64,000 nucleotides of DNA, from the NCBI GenBank assembly GCA_045603745.1, contig JAZUMQ010000003.1, positions 1 through 64,000 on the forward strand, given 5' to 3'. This document shows, piece by piece, positions 48,967-58,726 of this stretch. The notes under the pieces were generated by a model. That model searched no databases, was not told the DNA's origin, and worked only from the letters and a program-made list of their open reading frames with translations. Every line of letters begins with the position of its first letter. Position 1 is the stretch's first letter. Position numbers and translations under genes: made by a program. Source of the DNA: RGIG995 sp045603745 (lineage in GTDB: Bacteria; Bacillota; Clostridia; Oscillospirales; UBA644).

Positions 48967-50451
48967 TCACTTATAGAGGGTTTGTCCGATGGCATGCTTC
49001 CAACCTTGGAGAATTTCTTCTCGTTTTGCGTTATCCATGTTGGGAGTGAAGGTTTTGGCGGAACGGCGAATGGAAGAAATTTCTTTTTCGTCTTTCCATA
49101 ATCCTACGCCGAGCCCTGCCATAAATGCGGCTCCTTGGGCGGTAGTCTCCGTATTGATGGGACGATCCACGGGAGCTCCCAAAAGATCGGATTGCAACTG
49201 AAGAATCACGTCACTGCGGGAAGCGCCGCCGTCCACTTTCAGAATCGAGAAAGGAGTGCCGGTATCTTCCTGCATAGCGGTGAGCAAATCGTTGGTTTGG
49301 AAGGCGATGCTTTCCAACGCTGCCCGAATGATGTTGGCGCGGGTAGTTCCTCGGGTAAGTCCGGTAATGGTTCCTCGGGCGTACATGTCCCAATAAGGAG
49401 CGCCAAGGCCGGTAAAGGCAGGAACAAAATAGACGCCGCCGTTGGTTTCCGTTGCGGCAATAATATCAGCTTCGGGGGCAGAAGTAATGATTTTCAACTC
49501 ATCTCTCAGCCATTGAAGTACCGCACCGCCAATAAAGACGCTTCCTTCCAACGCATAAGTGACTTTATCGCCCCTACTCCACGCTACAGTGGTGACAAGT
49601 CCGTTTTTAGAAGAAACAGGGCGATCCCCCGTATTCATCATCAAGAAACAACCGGTACCGTAGGTATTTTTTGCATCTCCTTCGGAAAAACATGCCTGAC
49701 CGAACAAAGCGGCGTGCTGATCTCCGGCAATACCGGTGACCGGGATAGTACAACCGAACAGTTCCACCTTAGTATGTGCAAACACTCCGATAGACGGTTT
49801 GACTTGAGGAAGAATAGAACGGGGAATATTAAACAATTTCAGAAGATCTTCGTCCCAATCCATGGTGTGAATATTGAACAACAGCGTGCGGGAGGCATTG
49901 GTCACGTCGGTGAAGTGAACGCCGGTCAGTTGCCACAACAAATAACAATCCACCGTACCGAACAGAATCTCTCCCTGTTCCGCCCGTTGACGGACCCCGG
50001 GAATATTTTCAAAGATCCATTGAATTTTGGTAGCGGAAAAATATGCATCGGGTTTTAATCCGGTTTTTTCGGTAATCATGGCAGAAATCCCGGGATCCGC
50101 AGCTAATTTTGCGGCGGCGTCCGCGGTACGGCGACACTGCCAGACGATGGCATTGCAGACCGGTTCTCCGGTGTTTTTATCCCATAAAATCGTTGTTTCC
50201 CGTTGATTGGTAATTCCGATGGCGGCAATTTGTGCAGGGACAATTTCCGCATTCTGAATCGCCTGTTGCGCCGTTTCAAATTGGGTTCGCCAAATTTCCT
50301 TAGGATCATGCTCTACCCAACCGGGAGTGGGGTAAATCTGAGGGAATTCCATTTGGGCAATTCCCTTCATCGAACCGTCACAGTCAAAAATAATACTGCG
50401 GGACGAAGTGGTTCCCTGATCCAGGGCGAGGATATAACGTTTTTCGTTCAT
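48967..50451 (-). CDS. glpK: Glycerol kinase
   Basis: A 494-residue FGGY kinase making glycerol-3-phosphate. It starts YILALDQGTTSSRSIIFD; FGGY signatures include YGTGCFLMMNTG and the C-terminal GGASRSDVILQLQSD, with the glycerol-site residues in ITNQRET. A His in the region FFPQVKPSIG-type loop of PTS-regulated kinases is not obvious here (LPQVKPSIGVFAHTK). No glpF or glpD is adjacent. Own promoter with a good -35. Confidence 0.95.
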   Translation of the reverse strand: MNEKRYILALDQGTTSSRSIIFDCDGSMKGIAQMEFPQIYPTPGWVEHDPKEIWRTQFETAQQAIQNAEIVPAQIAAIGITNQRETTILWDKNTGEPVCNAIVWQCRRTADAAAKLAADPGISAMITEKTGLKPDAYFSATKIQWIFENIPGVRQRAEQGEILFGTVDCYLLWQLTGVHFTDVTNASRTLLFNIHTMDWDEDLLKLFNIPRSILPQVKPSIGVFAHTKVELFGCTIPVTGIAGDQHAALFGQACFSEGDAKNTYGTGCFLMMNTGDRPVSSKNGLVTTVAWSRGDKVTYALEGSVFIGGAVLQWLRDELKIITSAPEADIIAATETNGGVYFVPAFTGLGAPYWDMYARGTITGLTRGTTRANIIRAALESIAFQTNDLLTAMQEDTGTPFSILKVDGGASRSDVILQLQSDLLGAPVDRPINTETTAQGAAFMAGLGVGLWKDEKEISSIRRSAKTFTPNMDNAKREEILQGWKHAIGQTLYK

Positions 50452-50480
50452 AACTTTACCTCGTTTATCTTTTTTCTTCT

Positions 50481-50509
50481 ATCATATCATATTTTGACCT
50501 CGATTGCAA
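50481..50509 (-). promoter_or_regulatory. glpK promoter
   Basis: TTGCAA (50504-50509) and TATGAT (50481-50486) on the minus strand, 17 bases apart. Confidence 0.6.
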
Positions 50510-50559
50510 GGGCTTTCCGAAAAAATCTCTGACAAATTCAGTAATTTTTATGGGAATAC

Positions 50560-50588
50560 TTGACAAATGAGAAGAAATAATATATAAT
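50560..50588 (+). promoter_or_regulatory. htpG promoter
   Basis: TTGACA (50560-50565) and TATAAT (50583-50588), 17 bases apart: a housekeeping-type consensus. No CIRCE (HrcA) element is seen, so this chaperone gene seems to be outside class I heat-shock control. Confidence 0.75.
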
Positions 50589-50638
50589 GATTTTTGAATA
50601 TATTTTGCGAGAACAACCGCTTAAAGGAGAGTTTGATC

Positions 50639-52456
50639 ATGGCTGAAAAAGGCGGAATTTCGGTACAAACCGAGCATATTTTTCCAATTATAAAGCGCTG
50701 GCTTTATTCCGATAAAGAAATTTTTCTGCGAGAAATCGTCTCCAACGCAGCCGATGCGGAAACAAAACTGAAACATCTCGTAGCAGTGGGACAAGCTACC
50801 GGAATCGAGGACGATTATCGCATCGACGTAACGGTGGACAAAGAAGCCAAAACCATCACGGTGGAAGACAACGGAATCGGCATGACCGAGGAGGAAGTCA
50901 AACAGTACATCAACCAGATCGCTTTGTCGGGCGCTTTGGATTTTATTCAAAAATACGAAAATGCCTCGGCAGACGGAATTATCGGTCATTTCGGATTGGG
51001 ATTTTATTCTTCCTTCATGGTAGCCGATGAGGTGGAATTGGAGACCAAATCTTACACCGGAGCTGATGCCGTTCATTGGATTTGCAATGAAGACGGTGAA
51101 TTTGAAATGTCCGAAAGCGGAAAAGAAACCCGCGGGACAAAAATCACCCTTCACGTTACCGAAGAAGAAAAAGAATTTTTGGAAGCGGACAAGTTAAAAG
51201 GAATTCTTACCAAATACTGCGGATTTTTATCCTTCCCCATCTATTTCACCGACGCCAACGAGGAAGTGAAAGAAGGGGAAGAAGCACCGGAAGAAACGCC
51301 GGTCAACGACGTGGAACCCCTGTGGCAAAAAATGCCCAACGAATGCACCGACGAAGATTACGATCAATTTTATCATAAGGTATTCTGGGATAATCAAGAT
51401 CCTCTGTTCCATATTCACATCAATGCGGATTATCCGTTGAATTTCAAGGGGATTTTGTATTTCCCCCGACTGGGGAACGAATATCGGAGCCTGGAAGGAG
51501 AAATCAAACTGTTCTACAACCGGGTCTTCGTTTCCGATAATATCAAAGAAATTTTGCCAGACTATCTTCTGATGCTGAAAGGGGTTTTGGATTGTCCGGA
51601 ACTGCCTCTGAACGTTTCTCGCTCATATTTGCAAGACAGCGAATACGTGAAAAAGATCTCTGCGCACATCGTGAAGAAAGTTTGCGATAAACTGGCGGGA
51701 TTACACAACACCGATCCGGAAAAATATCAGTCTTTCTGGGACGACATCAAAATCTTTGTAGAATACGGTTGTATCAAGGACAAAAAATTCTACGACCGCA
51801 TGAAAGACATCGTTCTGTTCAAGACCACAGAAGAGAAATTCGTAACGCTGAACGAATATAAAAAATCTGAAGGTGCGGTAGAAGGTAAGATTTATTATGC
51901 CACCGATCTGACGCAACAATCGGTTTACGTGAAACTTTACAAGGATCAAGGTATTCCGGTAATCGTTTTGGATCAGTTGATCGACAGTCAATTCATCAAC
52001 GTCATCGAACTCAACGAGCAAAATACCGTATTTCAACGGATTGATGCAGTAACCGACGAGATTTCAAAAGACGGAGAAGGTGAAAACGAGACCTCTTCCC
52101 TGTCGGAACTGTTTGCGAAGGCCTCGGGAAAAAAGGATCTGAAAGTAAAGGAAACGGCATTGAAAGATACCGGAATTCCTGCTATTTTGAACATCACGGA
52201 ACAATCCAGGAGAATGAACGAAATGGCACAGATCTACGGAATGAAAGATTTCCATTTGCCTTTGGAAGAAATTCTGGTATTAAATTCGGAAAACCCCATC
52301 GTTCAAAAAATTAAAAACGACAAAGATTCCGAAAAGGCAGAAGCCGTTGCGAAACAGTTGTATCTGTTGGCAGTACTGAATCAACGGCAATTCACCGCAG
52401 AAGAACTGCAGACCTTCCTGGAAGGCAGTTACTGCATTTTAAGCAAAATTCAGTAA
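50639..52456 (+). CDS. htpG: Molecular chaperone HtpG (Hsp90)
   Basis: A 605-residue Hsp90. The GHKL ATPase domain has FLREIVSNAADA (Mg-binding Asn in SNA), VEDNGIGM and GHFGLGFYSSF; the middle domain contains FPRLGNEYRSLEGEIKLFYNRVFVSDN and the catalytic Arg block LNVSRSYLQ; a C-terminal dimerisation domain follows. Start ATG 50639 has AAAGGAGA upstream; an earlier in-frame ATG at 50594 is too close to the promoter. Folds client proteins under stress. Confidence 0.93.
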   Translation: MAEKGGISVQTEHIFPIIKRWLYSDKEIFLREIVSNAADAETKLKHLVAVGQATGIEDDYRIDVTVDKEAKTITVEDNGIGMTEEEVKQYINQIALSGALDFIQKYENASADGIIGHFGLGFYSSFMVADEVELETKSYTGADAVHWICNEDGEFEMSESGKETRGTKITLHVTEEEKEFLEADKLKGILTKYCGFLSFPIYFTDANEEVKEGEEAPEETPVNDVEPLWQKMPNECTDEDYDQFYHKVFWDNQDPLFHIHINADYPLNFKGILYFPRLGNEYRSLEGEIKLFYNRVFVSDNIKEILPDYLLMLKGVLDCPELPLNVSRSYLQDSEYVKKISAHIVKKVCDKLAGLHNTDPEKYQSFWDDIKIFVEYGCIKDKKFYDRMKDIVLFKTTEEKFVTLNEYKKSEGAVEGKIYYATDLTQQSVYVKLYKDQGIPVIVLDQLIDSQFINVIELNEQNTVFQRIDAVTDEISKDGEGENETSSLSELFAKASGKKDLKVKETALKDTGIPAILNITEQSRRMNEMAQIYGMKDFHLPLEEILVLNSENPIVQKIKNDKDSEKAEAVAKQLYLLAVLNQRQFTAEELQTFLEGSYCILSKIQ

Positions 52457-52490
52457 ATAATAAATTTTTCACATATGAGGAATAACGAAC

Positions 52491-53504
52491 ATGAAACGAA
52501 TTGGAATTCTTACCAGCGGCGGCGACAGTCAAGGCATGAACAACGCCATTCGCGCCGTTACCAGAACCGCCATTGCAAACGGCATGACCGTAATGGGCAT
52601 TCGCAATGGTTATCAAGGCTTGATTGACGGAGATATTGAAGAATTGTATCTTCGCTCCGTTTCCAATATTCTCGACCGGGGCGGCACTTTCTTGCAAACT
52701 GCCAGATGTCTGGAATTCAAAGAAGAAGCCGGTGTTCTGAAAGCCGTAAAGACCTGTAAAGATTTCGGAATCGAGGGGCTTGTGGTCATCGGCGGCGACG
52801 GATCGTTCCGTGGAGCAAGAGATATGTCCTTGCACGGCATTCCCACCGTTGCCATGCCGGGAACCATTGACAACGATATTGCCTGCAGTGAATACACCAT
52901 CGGCTTTGACACCGCCGTTAACGTTGCCATGGAAGCGGCGGATAAATTGCGGGATACCTCCACATCGCACCACCGTTGCTCAGTCATCGAAGTTATGGGA
53001 CGCAATGCCGGTTGGGTTGCCGTTGACGTAGGGATTTCCGCAGGTGCAACCTATACGTTGGTTCCCGAAGTTTCCTTCACAATGGAAGAAGTGATCGATA
53101 AAATCAACCGAGGCAAAGCCACAGGAAAGAAAAACTTCATGATTGTGGTTTCCGAAGGCATTTTCATGGATTCCAAGAAAAACAAAAATTATCAATACCT
53201 GTCCAAGCTTGGATTGACCAGCGCAACCAAGTTTGCAAGAACCTTGGAAGAATTGACCGGCGTAGATAGCCGTGCCACCATTTTGGGGCACATTCAAAGA
53301 GGAGGTTCCCCCTCTGCCCGGGACCGTTACATTGCCACCGAAATGGGTTGCCGTTGTGCAAATCTTTTGCAAGAGGGAAAATCCAACCGTGTCGTGGTAA
53401 TCAAGGAAAATAAAATTATTGACCTTAACATTGTCGAAGCATTGGAAATGACGAAGGAATTCGACATGGAACGTTACAACCTGGCAAATAGAATCGGAAT
53501 CTGA
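52491..53504 (+). CDS. pfkA: 6-phosphofructokinase
   Basis: A 337-residue PfkA. GILTSGGDSQGMNNAIR (ATP site), IGGDGSFRGA (Gly at the position that favours ATP over pyrophosphate), MPGTIDNDI with the catalytic Asp, and the late QRGGSPSARDR segment that binds fructose-6-phosphate. GGDSQ replaces the more common GGDAP at the start, a mild variation. Commits hexose to glycolysis, downstream of the sugar-handling genes in this window. TGAGGAA precedes ATG 52491; a terminator follows. Confidence 0.93.
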   Translation: MKRIGILTSGGDSQGMNNAIRAVTRTAIANGMTVMGIRNGYQGLIDGDIEELYLRSVSNILDRGGTFLQTARCLEFKEEAGVLKAVKTCKDFGIEGLVVIGGDGSFRGARDMSLHGIPTVAMPGTIDNDIACSEYTIGFDTAVNVAMEAADKLRDTSTSHHRCSVIEVMGRNAGWVAVDVGISAGATYTLVPEVSFTMEEVIDKINRGKATGKKNFMIVVSEGIFMDSKKNKNYQYLSKLGLTSATKFARTLEELTGVDSRATILGHIQRGGSPSARDRYIATEMGCRCANLLQEGKSNRVVVIKENKIIDLNIVEALEMTKEFDMERYNLANRIGI

Positions 53505-53517
53505 TTGATCAACATAG

Positions 53518-53552
53518 AAAAGGCTGTCGCAGAAAAATGCGACAGCCTTTTT
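53518..53552 (+). terminator. pfkA terminator
   Basis: AAAGGCTGTCGCA (53518-53531) pairs with TGCGACAGCCTTT, ending in a T run. Confidence 0.9.
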
Positions 53553-53583
53553 GCACTTTAAGAAAATCGTAAGAATCCGTCTA

Positions 53584-53612
53584 TTGAATTTTAATATATT
53601 TTGTTGTATAAT
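53584..53612 (+). promoter_or_regulatory. Promoter of the YwaF-like gene
   Basis: TTGAAT (53584-53589) and TATAAT (53607-53612), 17 bases apart; it rules out the upstream in-frame start at 53601. Confidence 0.65.
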
Positions 53613-53651
53613 GTCATTGTAGGAAAAATTTTGGACATTCCGGAGGAAGAC

Positions 53652-54464
53652 ATGGAATTTTTACGCAAGGTATTGGAAATTTTAAACGCGAAAATGACGA
53701 CTCCCGAGGGATACGACTGGTTTCATCTGTTGTTTTTTGCATTATCTATCGGTGCCGGAATCCTGCTTTGCATAAAATACAAAAAACCCACGGAAAAGCA
53801 GATGCGTACAATACTTTTGATTGTTTCCGTCACGTCCATCGTTTTGGAAATTTACAAACAGATCAACTACACCTTCTCCCCTACGGACACAGGGATAGAA
53901 ATCGACTATCAATGGTACGCCTTCCCCTGGCAATTCTGTTCTATGCCCATGTACGTGGGATTACTTGGAGGGTTAACAAAAGGGAATTTCCACAATGCCA
54001 TGTGCGCCTTTCTTGCCACCTATTCTACCTTTGCCGGGCTATGCGTTATGCTTTATCCCGCACAGGTATTTATCAGTACCATCGGAATCAATCTGCAAAC
54101 CATGATCTGCCACGGCTCCATATTAACCTTGGGGATTTTCCTTTTGGGAACGCAGTACGTGAAATCCGAACACCGCACCGTTCTTAAGGCAGTTCCGGTC
54201 TTTTCCGTCGCCATATTAATCGCCATGGGCATGAATGAATTGGCGCACTTGGTCGGAATCACCGAGGCGGAAACCTTTAATATGTTTTTCATCAGCCCGT
54301 ACGAAGACCCCTCGTTGCCGGTTTATTCTATCGTACAACAATACGTGCCTTATCCCTGGAGTTTGATTATTTACATAGCGGCATTCACGCTGGCGGCCTA
54401 TTTGATCCTGCTGATCTCTATGGGGGCGTTTCATATTAAACATAAAATGCAGAATGTAAAGTAA
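53652..54464 (+). CDS. YwaF-like integral membrane protein
   Basis: A 270-residue protein with seven or so membrane helices, matching the YwaF/TIGR02206 (TMEM164-like) pattern: WFHLLFFALSIGAGI near the start, then YAFPWQFCSMPMY and a late MNELAHLVG. The conserved WQFCS block is the best family marker. Related eukaryotic TMEM164 has been linked to acyl transfer between lipids, so a membrane-lipid role is possible but unproven here. Start ATG 53652 has GGAGGAAG upstream. Confidence 0.75.
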   Translation: MEFLRKVLEILNAKMTTPEGYDWFHLLFFALSIGAGILLCIKYKKPTEKQMRTILLIVSVTSIVLEIYKQINYTFSPTDTGIEIDYQWYAFPWQFCSMPMYVGLLGGLTKGNFHNAMCAFLATYSTFAGLCVMLYPAQVFISTIGINLQTMICHGSILTLGIFLLGTQYVKSEHRTVLKAVPVFSVAILIAMGMNELAHLVGITEAETFNMFFISPYEDPSLPVYSIVQQYVPYPWSLIIYIAAFTLAAYLILLISMGAFHIKHKMQNVK

Positions 54465-54493
54465 AAAATCATTTATTGAATCCGAATAGAATT

Positions 54494-54530
54494 ACTCCCA
54501 TCTCAATGCGTTGAGATGGGAGTGTATTTT
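54494..54530. terminator. Bidirectional terminator between the YwaF-like and parC genes
   Basis: A 13-bp perfect stem (54494-54506 with 54511-54523) around TGCG, followed by GTATTTTTA. Confidence 0.88.
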
Positions 54531-56686
54531 TACTTTTTCTTATCCGCTTCTTTGAGCAAGAAACCGGAGACGGGAATAGAGGAAGTGCGATATCCTTCGG
54601 GTTTGACGAAGGTTCCCGCTTGATAGGGTTCTGCGGAAATCAAGGCATTCTTTGCCTTGACCGACAACACCGTCACGCCGTTGGCATTCTTGGTAACCTT
54701 TTCGGGTATCAAAGAAGATTTGACAAGCAGATGACGGTTATTGGACGTTCGCAGATAGAATTCCGCCTCTTCTCGGATATGGTAGACCGAAACCAAGGGG
54801 GAGGCATCGGAATAGGCGTTGATGAGTTTTTTTCGATTCTGTTTGGTTTCGTAAGCGCTCAGAGGAACACGCACACCCTTGCCGTTGGAAAAGAAGTAGA
54901 CCAAATGACCGGAATAATCGCGGGTTGCAAACATGGCGACGGGAACTTCGTTGGGATCAAAGTCTAACTTCTGAGGCAAAAATTCGCCCAAAACGCTGGC
55001 TTTGGAATCGGCAAAGTCCGAGGAGGCCTTGCATTTATAAACCTGTTGTTGATTGGTGAAAATCAGCAATTCTGCGGCATTCCCGGAATCAATGGAACAG
55101 AGCAGTTCGTCCCCTTCTTTATATTTCTGTTCTCCGCCCATGCGAAGAGAGAGAGGGGTAATTTTTTTGAAATATCCCGCCTTGGAAAGGAAGAAGGTAA
55201 CGGCGTAATCGTCGACTTTTTCTTCCTCCACAATCTCTTCGATCTCATCGGGATAAAGGAGTTGGGTTTTCCGGGGTTTTCCGTACTTTTTGGAAATTTC
55301 CTGCAACTGCTTAATAATCAGTTTATGGATCCGCTTGGGTTTATTCAAGAGATCTTCCAGATCTTCAATCTCTTCCGCTAAAGCATCGGTCTCGGCGGTT
55401 TTATTCAGGATATATTCTCGGTTCAGATTGCGTAATTTAATTTCCGCCACGTATTCCGCCTGAACCTGATCTATACCAAATCCGATCATCAGGTTGGGAA
55501 TAACGTCGCTTGCTTCTTCGGTCTGACGAATGATACGAATGGCTTCGTCAATATCCAAAAGAATTTTCCGCAAACCTTGAAGCAGGTGGAGATATTCTTT
55601 TTTCTTGCCGATGTCGTAAAACGTCGCCCGACGGATACATTCCACACGAAACGCGATCCATTCGTTGAGGATTTCCCGAACGCCCATAACCTTGGGAGAA
55701 TACCCCACGAGAATATTGAAATTGCAGGAAAAAGCAGATTCCAGGGGGGTCATCTTATACAATTTCTGCATCAACGCGTCGGGGTTGGTTCCCCGCTTCA
55801 AGTCGATGGTGAGTTTCAGGCCGTTAATATCGGTCTCGTCCCGCATATAGGAAATTTCTTTGATTTTGCCCAGTTTTACCAACTCTTCGATTTTATCTTG
55901 ACAAGCTTCGATGGTGGTATTGTAAGGAATCTCGTAAATTTCGATGCAGTTACTCTTTTTGTCGTAGCGGTATTTGGAACGGAGACGGAAAGATCCGGAG
56001 CCGGTCTCGTAAATATTGCGCAGAGCGTCGGCATCATAAATCAGTTGTGCCCCGGAAGGAAAATCGGGGGCAGTAAGGGTCATGAGAATATCGTGATCTT
56101 TATTCTTCAGAAGTTCGATGGTGGTGTTACAGATTTCGATCAAGTTAAAGGAGCAGATATTGGTTGCCATACCGACGGCAACCCCCTGATTGGGATTGAC
56201 CAAAATATTGGGAAACGTAACCGGCAACAAAGACGGTTCTTTCATGGTTCCGTCATAATTATCCACCATATCCACCGTATCGTGGTCAATCTCGCTGAAC
56301 AGTTCGGTGGCAAAGCCGTCCAATTTCACTTCCGTATAACGGGGAGCGGCGTAAGCGGTATCTCTTGAAGTATGTTTTCCGAAGTTTCCTTTCGATTCCA
56401 CAAAGGGGTGAAGCAATGCTTCGTGTCCCCGGGTGAGACGAACCATGGTATCGTAAATGGCGGCATCGCCGTGGGGATTAAGACGCATGGTCTGTCCTAC
56501 CACGTTTGCGGATTTAGTCAGATGTCCGTTGATCAACCCCATTTTATACATAGTGTAGAGCAATTTCCGGTGAGCGGGTTTAAATCCGTCAATTTCGGGA
56601 ATGGCGCGGGAGACGATCACCGACATAGCATAAGGCATATAGTTCAATTCGAGGGTGTCGGTAATTTTTTGTTCGTATTGCGGCAT
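54530..56686 (-). CDS. parC: Type II topoisomerase subunit A (ParC-like)
   Basis: A 718-residue DNA-cleaving subunit. The winged-helix/tower region starts MPYAMSVIVSRAIPEIDGFKP; the catalytic Tyr lies in TAYAAPRYTEVKL. A coiled-coil gate follows, then a shortened C-terminal beta-pinwheel (about 500-718), more like topoisomerase IV than gyrase; the GyrA-box is not seen. In the quinolone-determining region the usual Ser of HGDS is Ala (HGDAAIYD) while the acidic residue four places on is kept. It follows parE by 18 bases. Functions in decatenation of replicated chromosomes. Confidence 0.88.
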   Translation of the reverse strand: MPQYEQKITDTLELNYMPYAMSVIVSRAIPEIDGFKPAHRKLLYTMYKMGLINGHLTKSANVVGQTMRLNPHGDAAIYDTMVRLTRGHEALLHPFVESKGNFGKHTSRDTAYAAPRYTEVKLDGFATELFSEIDHDTVDMVDNYDGTMKEPSLLPVTFPNILVNPNQGVAVGMATNICSFNLIEICNTTIELLKNKDHDILMTLTAPDFPSGAQLIYDADALRNIYETGSGSFRLRSKYRYDKKSNCIEIYEIPYNTTIEACQDKIEELVKLGKIKEISYMRDETDINGLKLTIDLKRGTNPDALMQKLYKMTPLESAFSCNFNILVGYSPKVMGVREILNEWIAFRVECIRRATFYDIGKKKEYLHLLQGLRKILLDIDEAIRIIRQTEEASDVIPNLMIGFGIDQVQAEYVAEIKLRNLNREYILNKTAETDALAEEIEDLEDLLNKPKRIHKLIIKQLQEISKKYGKPRKTQLLYPDEIEEIVEEEKVDDYAVTFFLSKAGYFKKITPLSLRMGGEQKYKEGDELLCSIDSGNAAELLIFTNQQQVYKCKASSDFADSKASVLGEFLPQKLDFDPNEVPVAMFATRDYSGHLVYFFSNGKGVRVPLSAYETKQNRKKLINAYSDASPLVSVYHIREEAEFYLRTSNNRHLLVKSSLIPEKVTKNANGVTVLSVKAKNALISAEPYQAGTFVKPEGYRTSSIPVSGFLLKEADKKK

Positions 56687-56704
56687 TGTCTTCTTCTCCC
56701 TTCC

Positions 56705-58687
56705 TTAAATATCTGCCAGTTCCAGGAACTGGGCACCGCACTCGGCAATGTGTTGTTTTCGCCCTTCCAAATCGTCGCCTAAAAGCATATCGAAGACCTG
56801 TGCGGTTCGTTCCGCTTCTTCGGGAAGAACTTGAATCAGGCGGCGGGTTTCGGGATCCATGGTGGTCAACTTCATCATTTCAGGTTCGTTTTCACCAAGC
56901 CCCTTAGAGCGCTGGACCGTATATTTTCCGTTCAAACCGGAAACGATTTCATTCTTTTCTTTATCGGTATAGGCGAACCAAGTCTTATCCTTTTGGGTAA
57001 TTTCGTAGAGAGGGGATTCGGCGATGTAAACCTTTCCTTCCTCCAAAAGCTTGGGGGTCAGGCGATAGATCATCGCCAAAACCAGAGTACGAATCTGGTA
57101 ACCGTCCACGTCGGCATCGGTACAGATGATGATCTTACCGAACCGTAGATTGTCGATATTAAAGGCAGATTCTTCGCTTCCCTTGACTTTGATGTCCACA
57201 CCGCACCCTAAGACTTTGATCAGGTCGGTGATGATGGGAGATTTGAGAATTTTGTTGTATTCTACCTTCAGACAGTTCAAAATCTTACCGCGAATGGGCA
57301 TGATGGCTTGGAATTCCGCTTGACGGGCAAATTTGACCGAACCCAAAGCGGAGTCCCCTTCTACGATATACAGTTCCCGGACGGCAGGGTCTTTGGAACG
57401 GCAATCGACGAATTTTTCCACCCGGTTGGTAATATCCATTTCCACCGTCAGTTTCTTCTTCAGATTCTGGCGGGTTTTTTCGGCATTTTCCCGGCTGCGC
57501 TTGTTGACCAAAATTTGTTCGGCGATCTTGTCTGCGTCCCCTTTGTGTTCGATAAAATATACTTCCAGAGAATGGCGCAAAAATTCGTTCATCGCATCGT
57601 AAATGTATTTGTTGTTGATCGCCTTTTTGGTCTGATTTTCGTAGGAAGTGGAAGTAGAGTAGGAATTGGAGATCAAGACCAAACAGTCCTGAACGTCCTG
57701 AAAGGTAATCTTCGCTTCATTTTTCGTGTATTTTCCGATTTTGCGAATGTAATTGTCAAAGGCGTAGACAAAAGCAGAACGAACCGCCTTATCGGGAGAA
57801 CCGCCGTATTCCAAGAAACTGGAGTTATGATAATATTCCATGCGATTGACCCGATTGGAGAAGGCACAGGCGATGTTGAGACGAACTTTATATTCGGGCA
57901 GATCTTCCCGATCCCGCCCCTGTCGGTCGGCAGACCACATCTGGGGCGCGGCGATGGCATCGTCTCCGATAAAGGAATTGATATAGTCCTCAATTCCCTT
58001 TTCGTAGCAATATATTTCTTCTTCAAATTTTTTGTCCACAGGGTTCTGCCAACGCAAAATCAGGGTCAAACCGGCGTTACAGATGGCTTGCTGTTGCAAT
58101 ACACCCTGAAAATAAGACCGGGGAATATCAATCTCCGTAAAAACTTTCAGGTCGGGCTTCCAACGAATAGTGGAACCGCGCTTGTGTTTCATAGGAACTT
58201 TTTTCAAAACGTCGTCTTTATTCTTTTCGACGGGGTGGCCTTCTTTGAACGCAAGCTTGTACTGATAGGTGCCGTCGTAGATCTCCGCTTCCATAAATTC
58301 CGACGCATACTGGGTTGCACAGAGTCCCAACCCATTCAAACCAAGGGAATATTCGTAGAGATTGTTGGAATCGTCGCCATATTTTCCCCCGGCATACATT
58401 TCGCAGAACAGAAGTTCCCAGTTGTAGGCCTTTTCTTTTTGGTTGTAGTCCACGGGAATGCCGTTACCGAAGTCCTGAACCTCAATGGAATGATCGGCGT
58501 AGCAGGTGACGATGATCTTGTCTCCTCTCCCCTCTTTAAATTCGTCGATGGAGTTGGAAAGAATTTCAAAAAAGGAATGGCAGCACCCTTCCAATCCATT
58601 GGAACCGAAAATGACCGAGGGGCGCAGACGAACCCGGTCTGCACCTTTCAGCGATTTGATACTTTCGTTGTTGTATTCGTTTGCCAC
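56705..58687 (-). CDS. parE: Type II topoisomerase subunit B (ParE-like)
   Basis: A 660-residue GHKL ATPase subunit with GTG start at 58687 (AGAGGG 8 bases upstream). ATPase residues are in FEILSNSIDE (Glu, Asn, Asp all kept) and VQDFGNGIP; the Toprim motifs are EGDSA and DADVDG. The glycine-rich ATP lid reads GLNGLGLCATQ rather than the usual GLHGVG-type, a divergent but conserved-looking form. It works as a heterotetramer with the ParC-like subunit encoded just downstream. Confidence 0.88.
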   Translation of the reverse strand: MANEYNNESIKSLKGADRVRLRPSVIFGSNGLEGCCHSFFEILSNSIDEFKEGRGDKIIVTCYADHSIEVQDFGNGIPVDYNQKEKAYNWELLFCEMYAGGKYGDDSNNLYEYSLGLNGLGLCATQYASEFMEAEIYDGTYQYKLAFKEGHPVEKNKDDVLKKVPMKHKRGSTIRWKPDLKVFTEIDIPRSYFQGVLQQQAICNAGLTLILRWQNPVDKKFEEEIYCYEKGIEDYINSFIGDDAIAAPQMWSADRQGRDREDLPEYKVRLNIACAFSNRVNRMEYYHNSSFLEYGGSPDKAVRSAFVYAFDNYIRKIGKYTKNEAKITFQDVQDCLVLISNSYSTSTSYENQTKKAINNKYIYDAMNEFLRHSLEVYFIEHKGDADKIAEQILVNKRSRENAEKTRQNLKKKLTVEMDITNRVEKFVDCRSKDPAVRELYIVEGDSALGSVKFARQAEFQAIMPIRGKILNCLKVEYNKILKSPIITDLIKVLGCGVDIKVKGSEESAFNIDNLRFGKIIICTDADVDGYQIRTLVLAMIYRLTPKLLEEGKVYIAESPLYEITQKDKTWFAYTDKEKNEIVSGLNGKYTVQRSKGLGENEPEMMKLTTMDPETRRLIQVLPEEAERTAQVFDMLLGDDLEGRKQHIAECGAQFLELADI

Positions 58688-58726
58688 GAAATAACCCTCT
58701 CTTTATTTTTCTTTTATATCACTAAA

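Noticed and set aside
50500..50640. CIRCE heat-shock element before htpG
   Set aside because: No TTAGCACTC-N9-GAGTGCTAA palindrome is present; only a housekeeping-type promoter.
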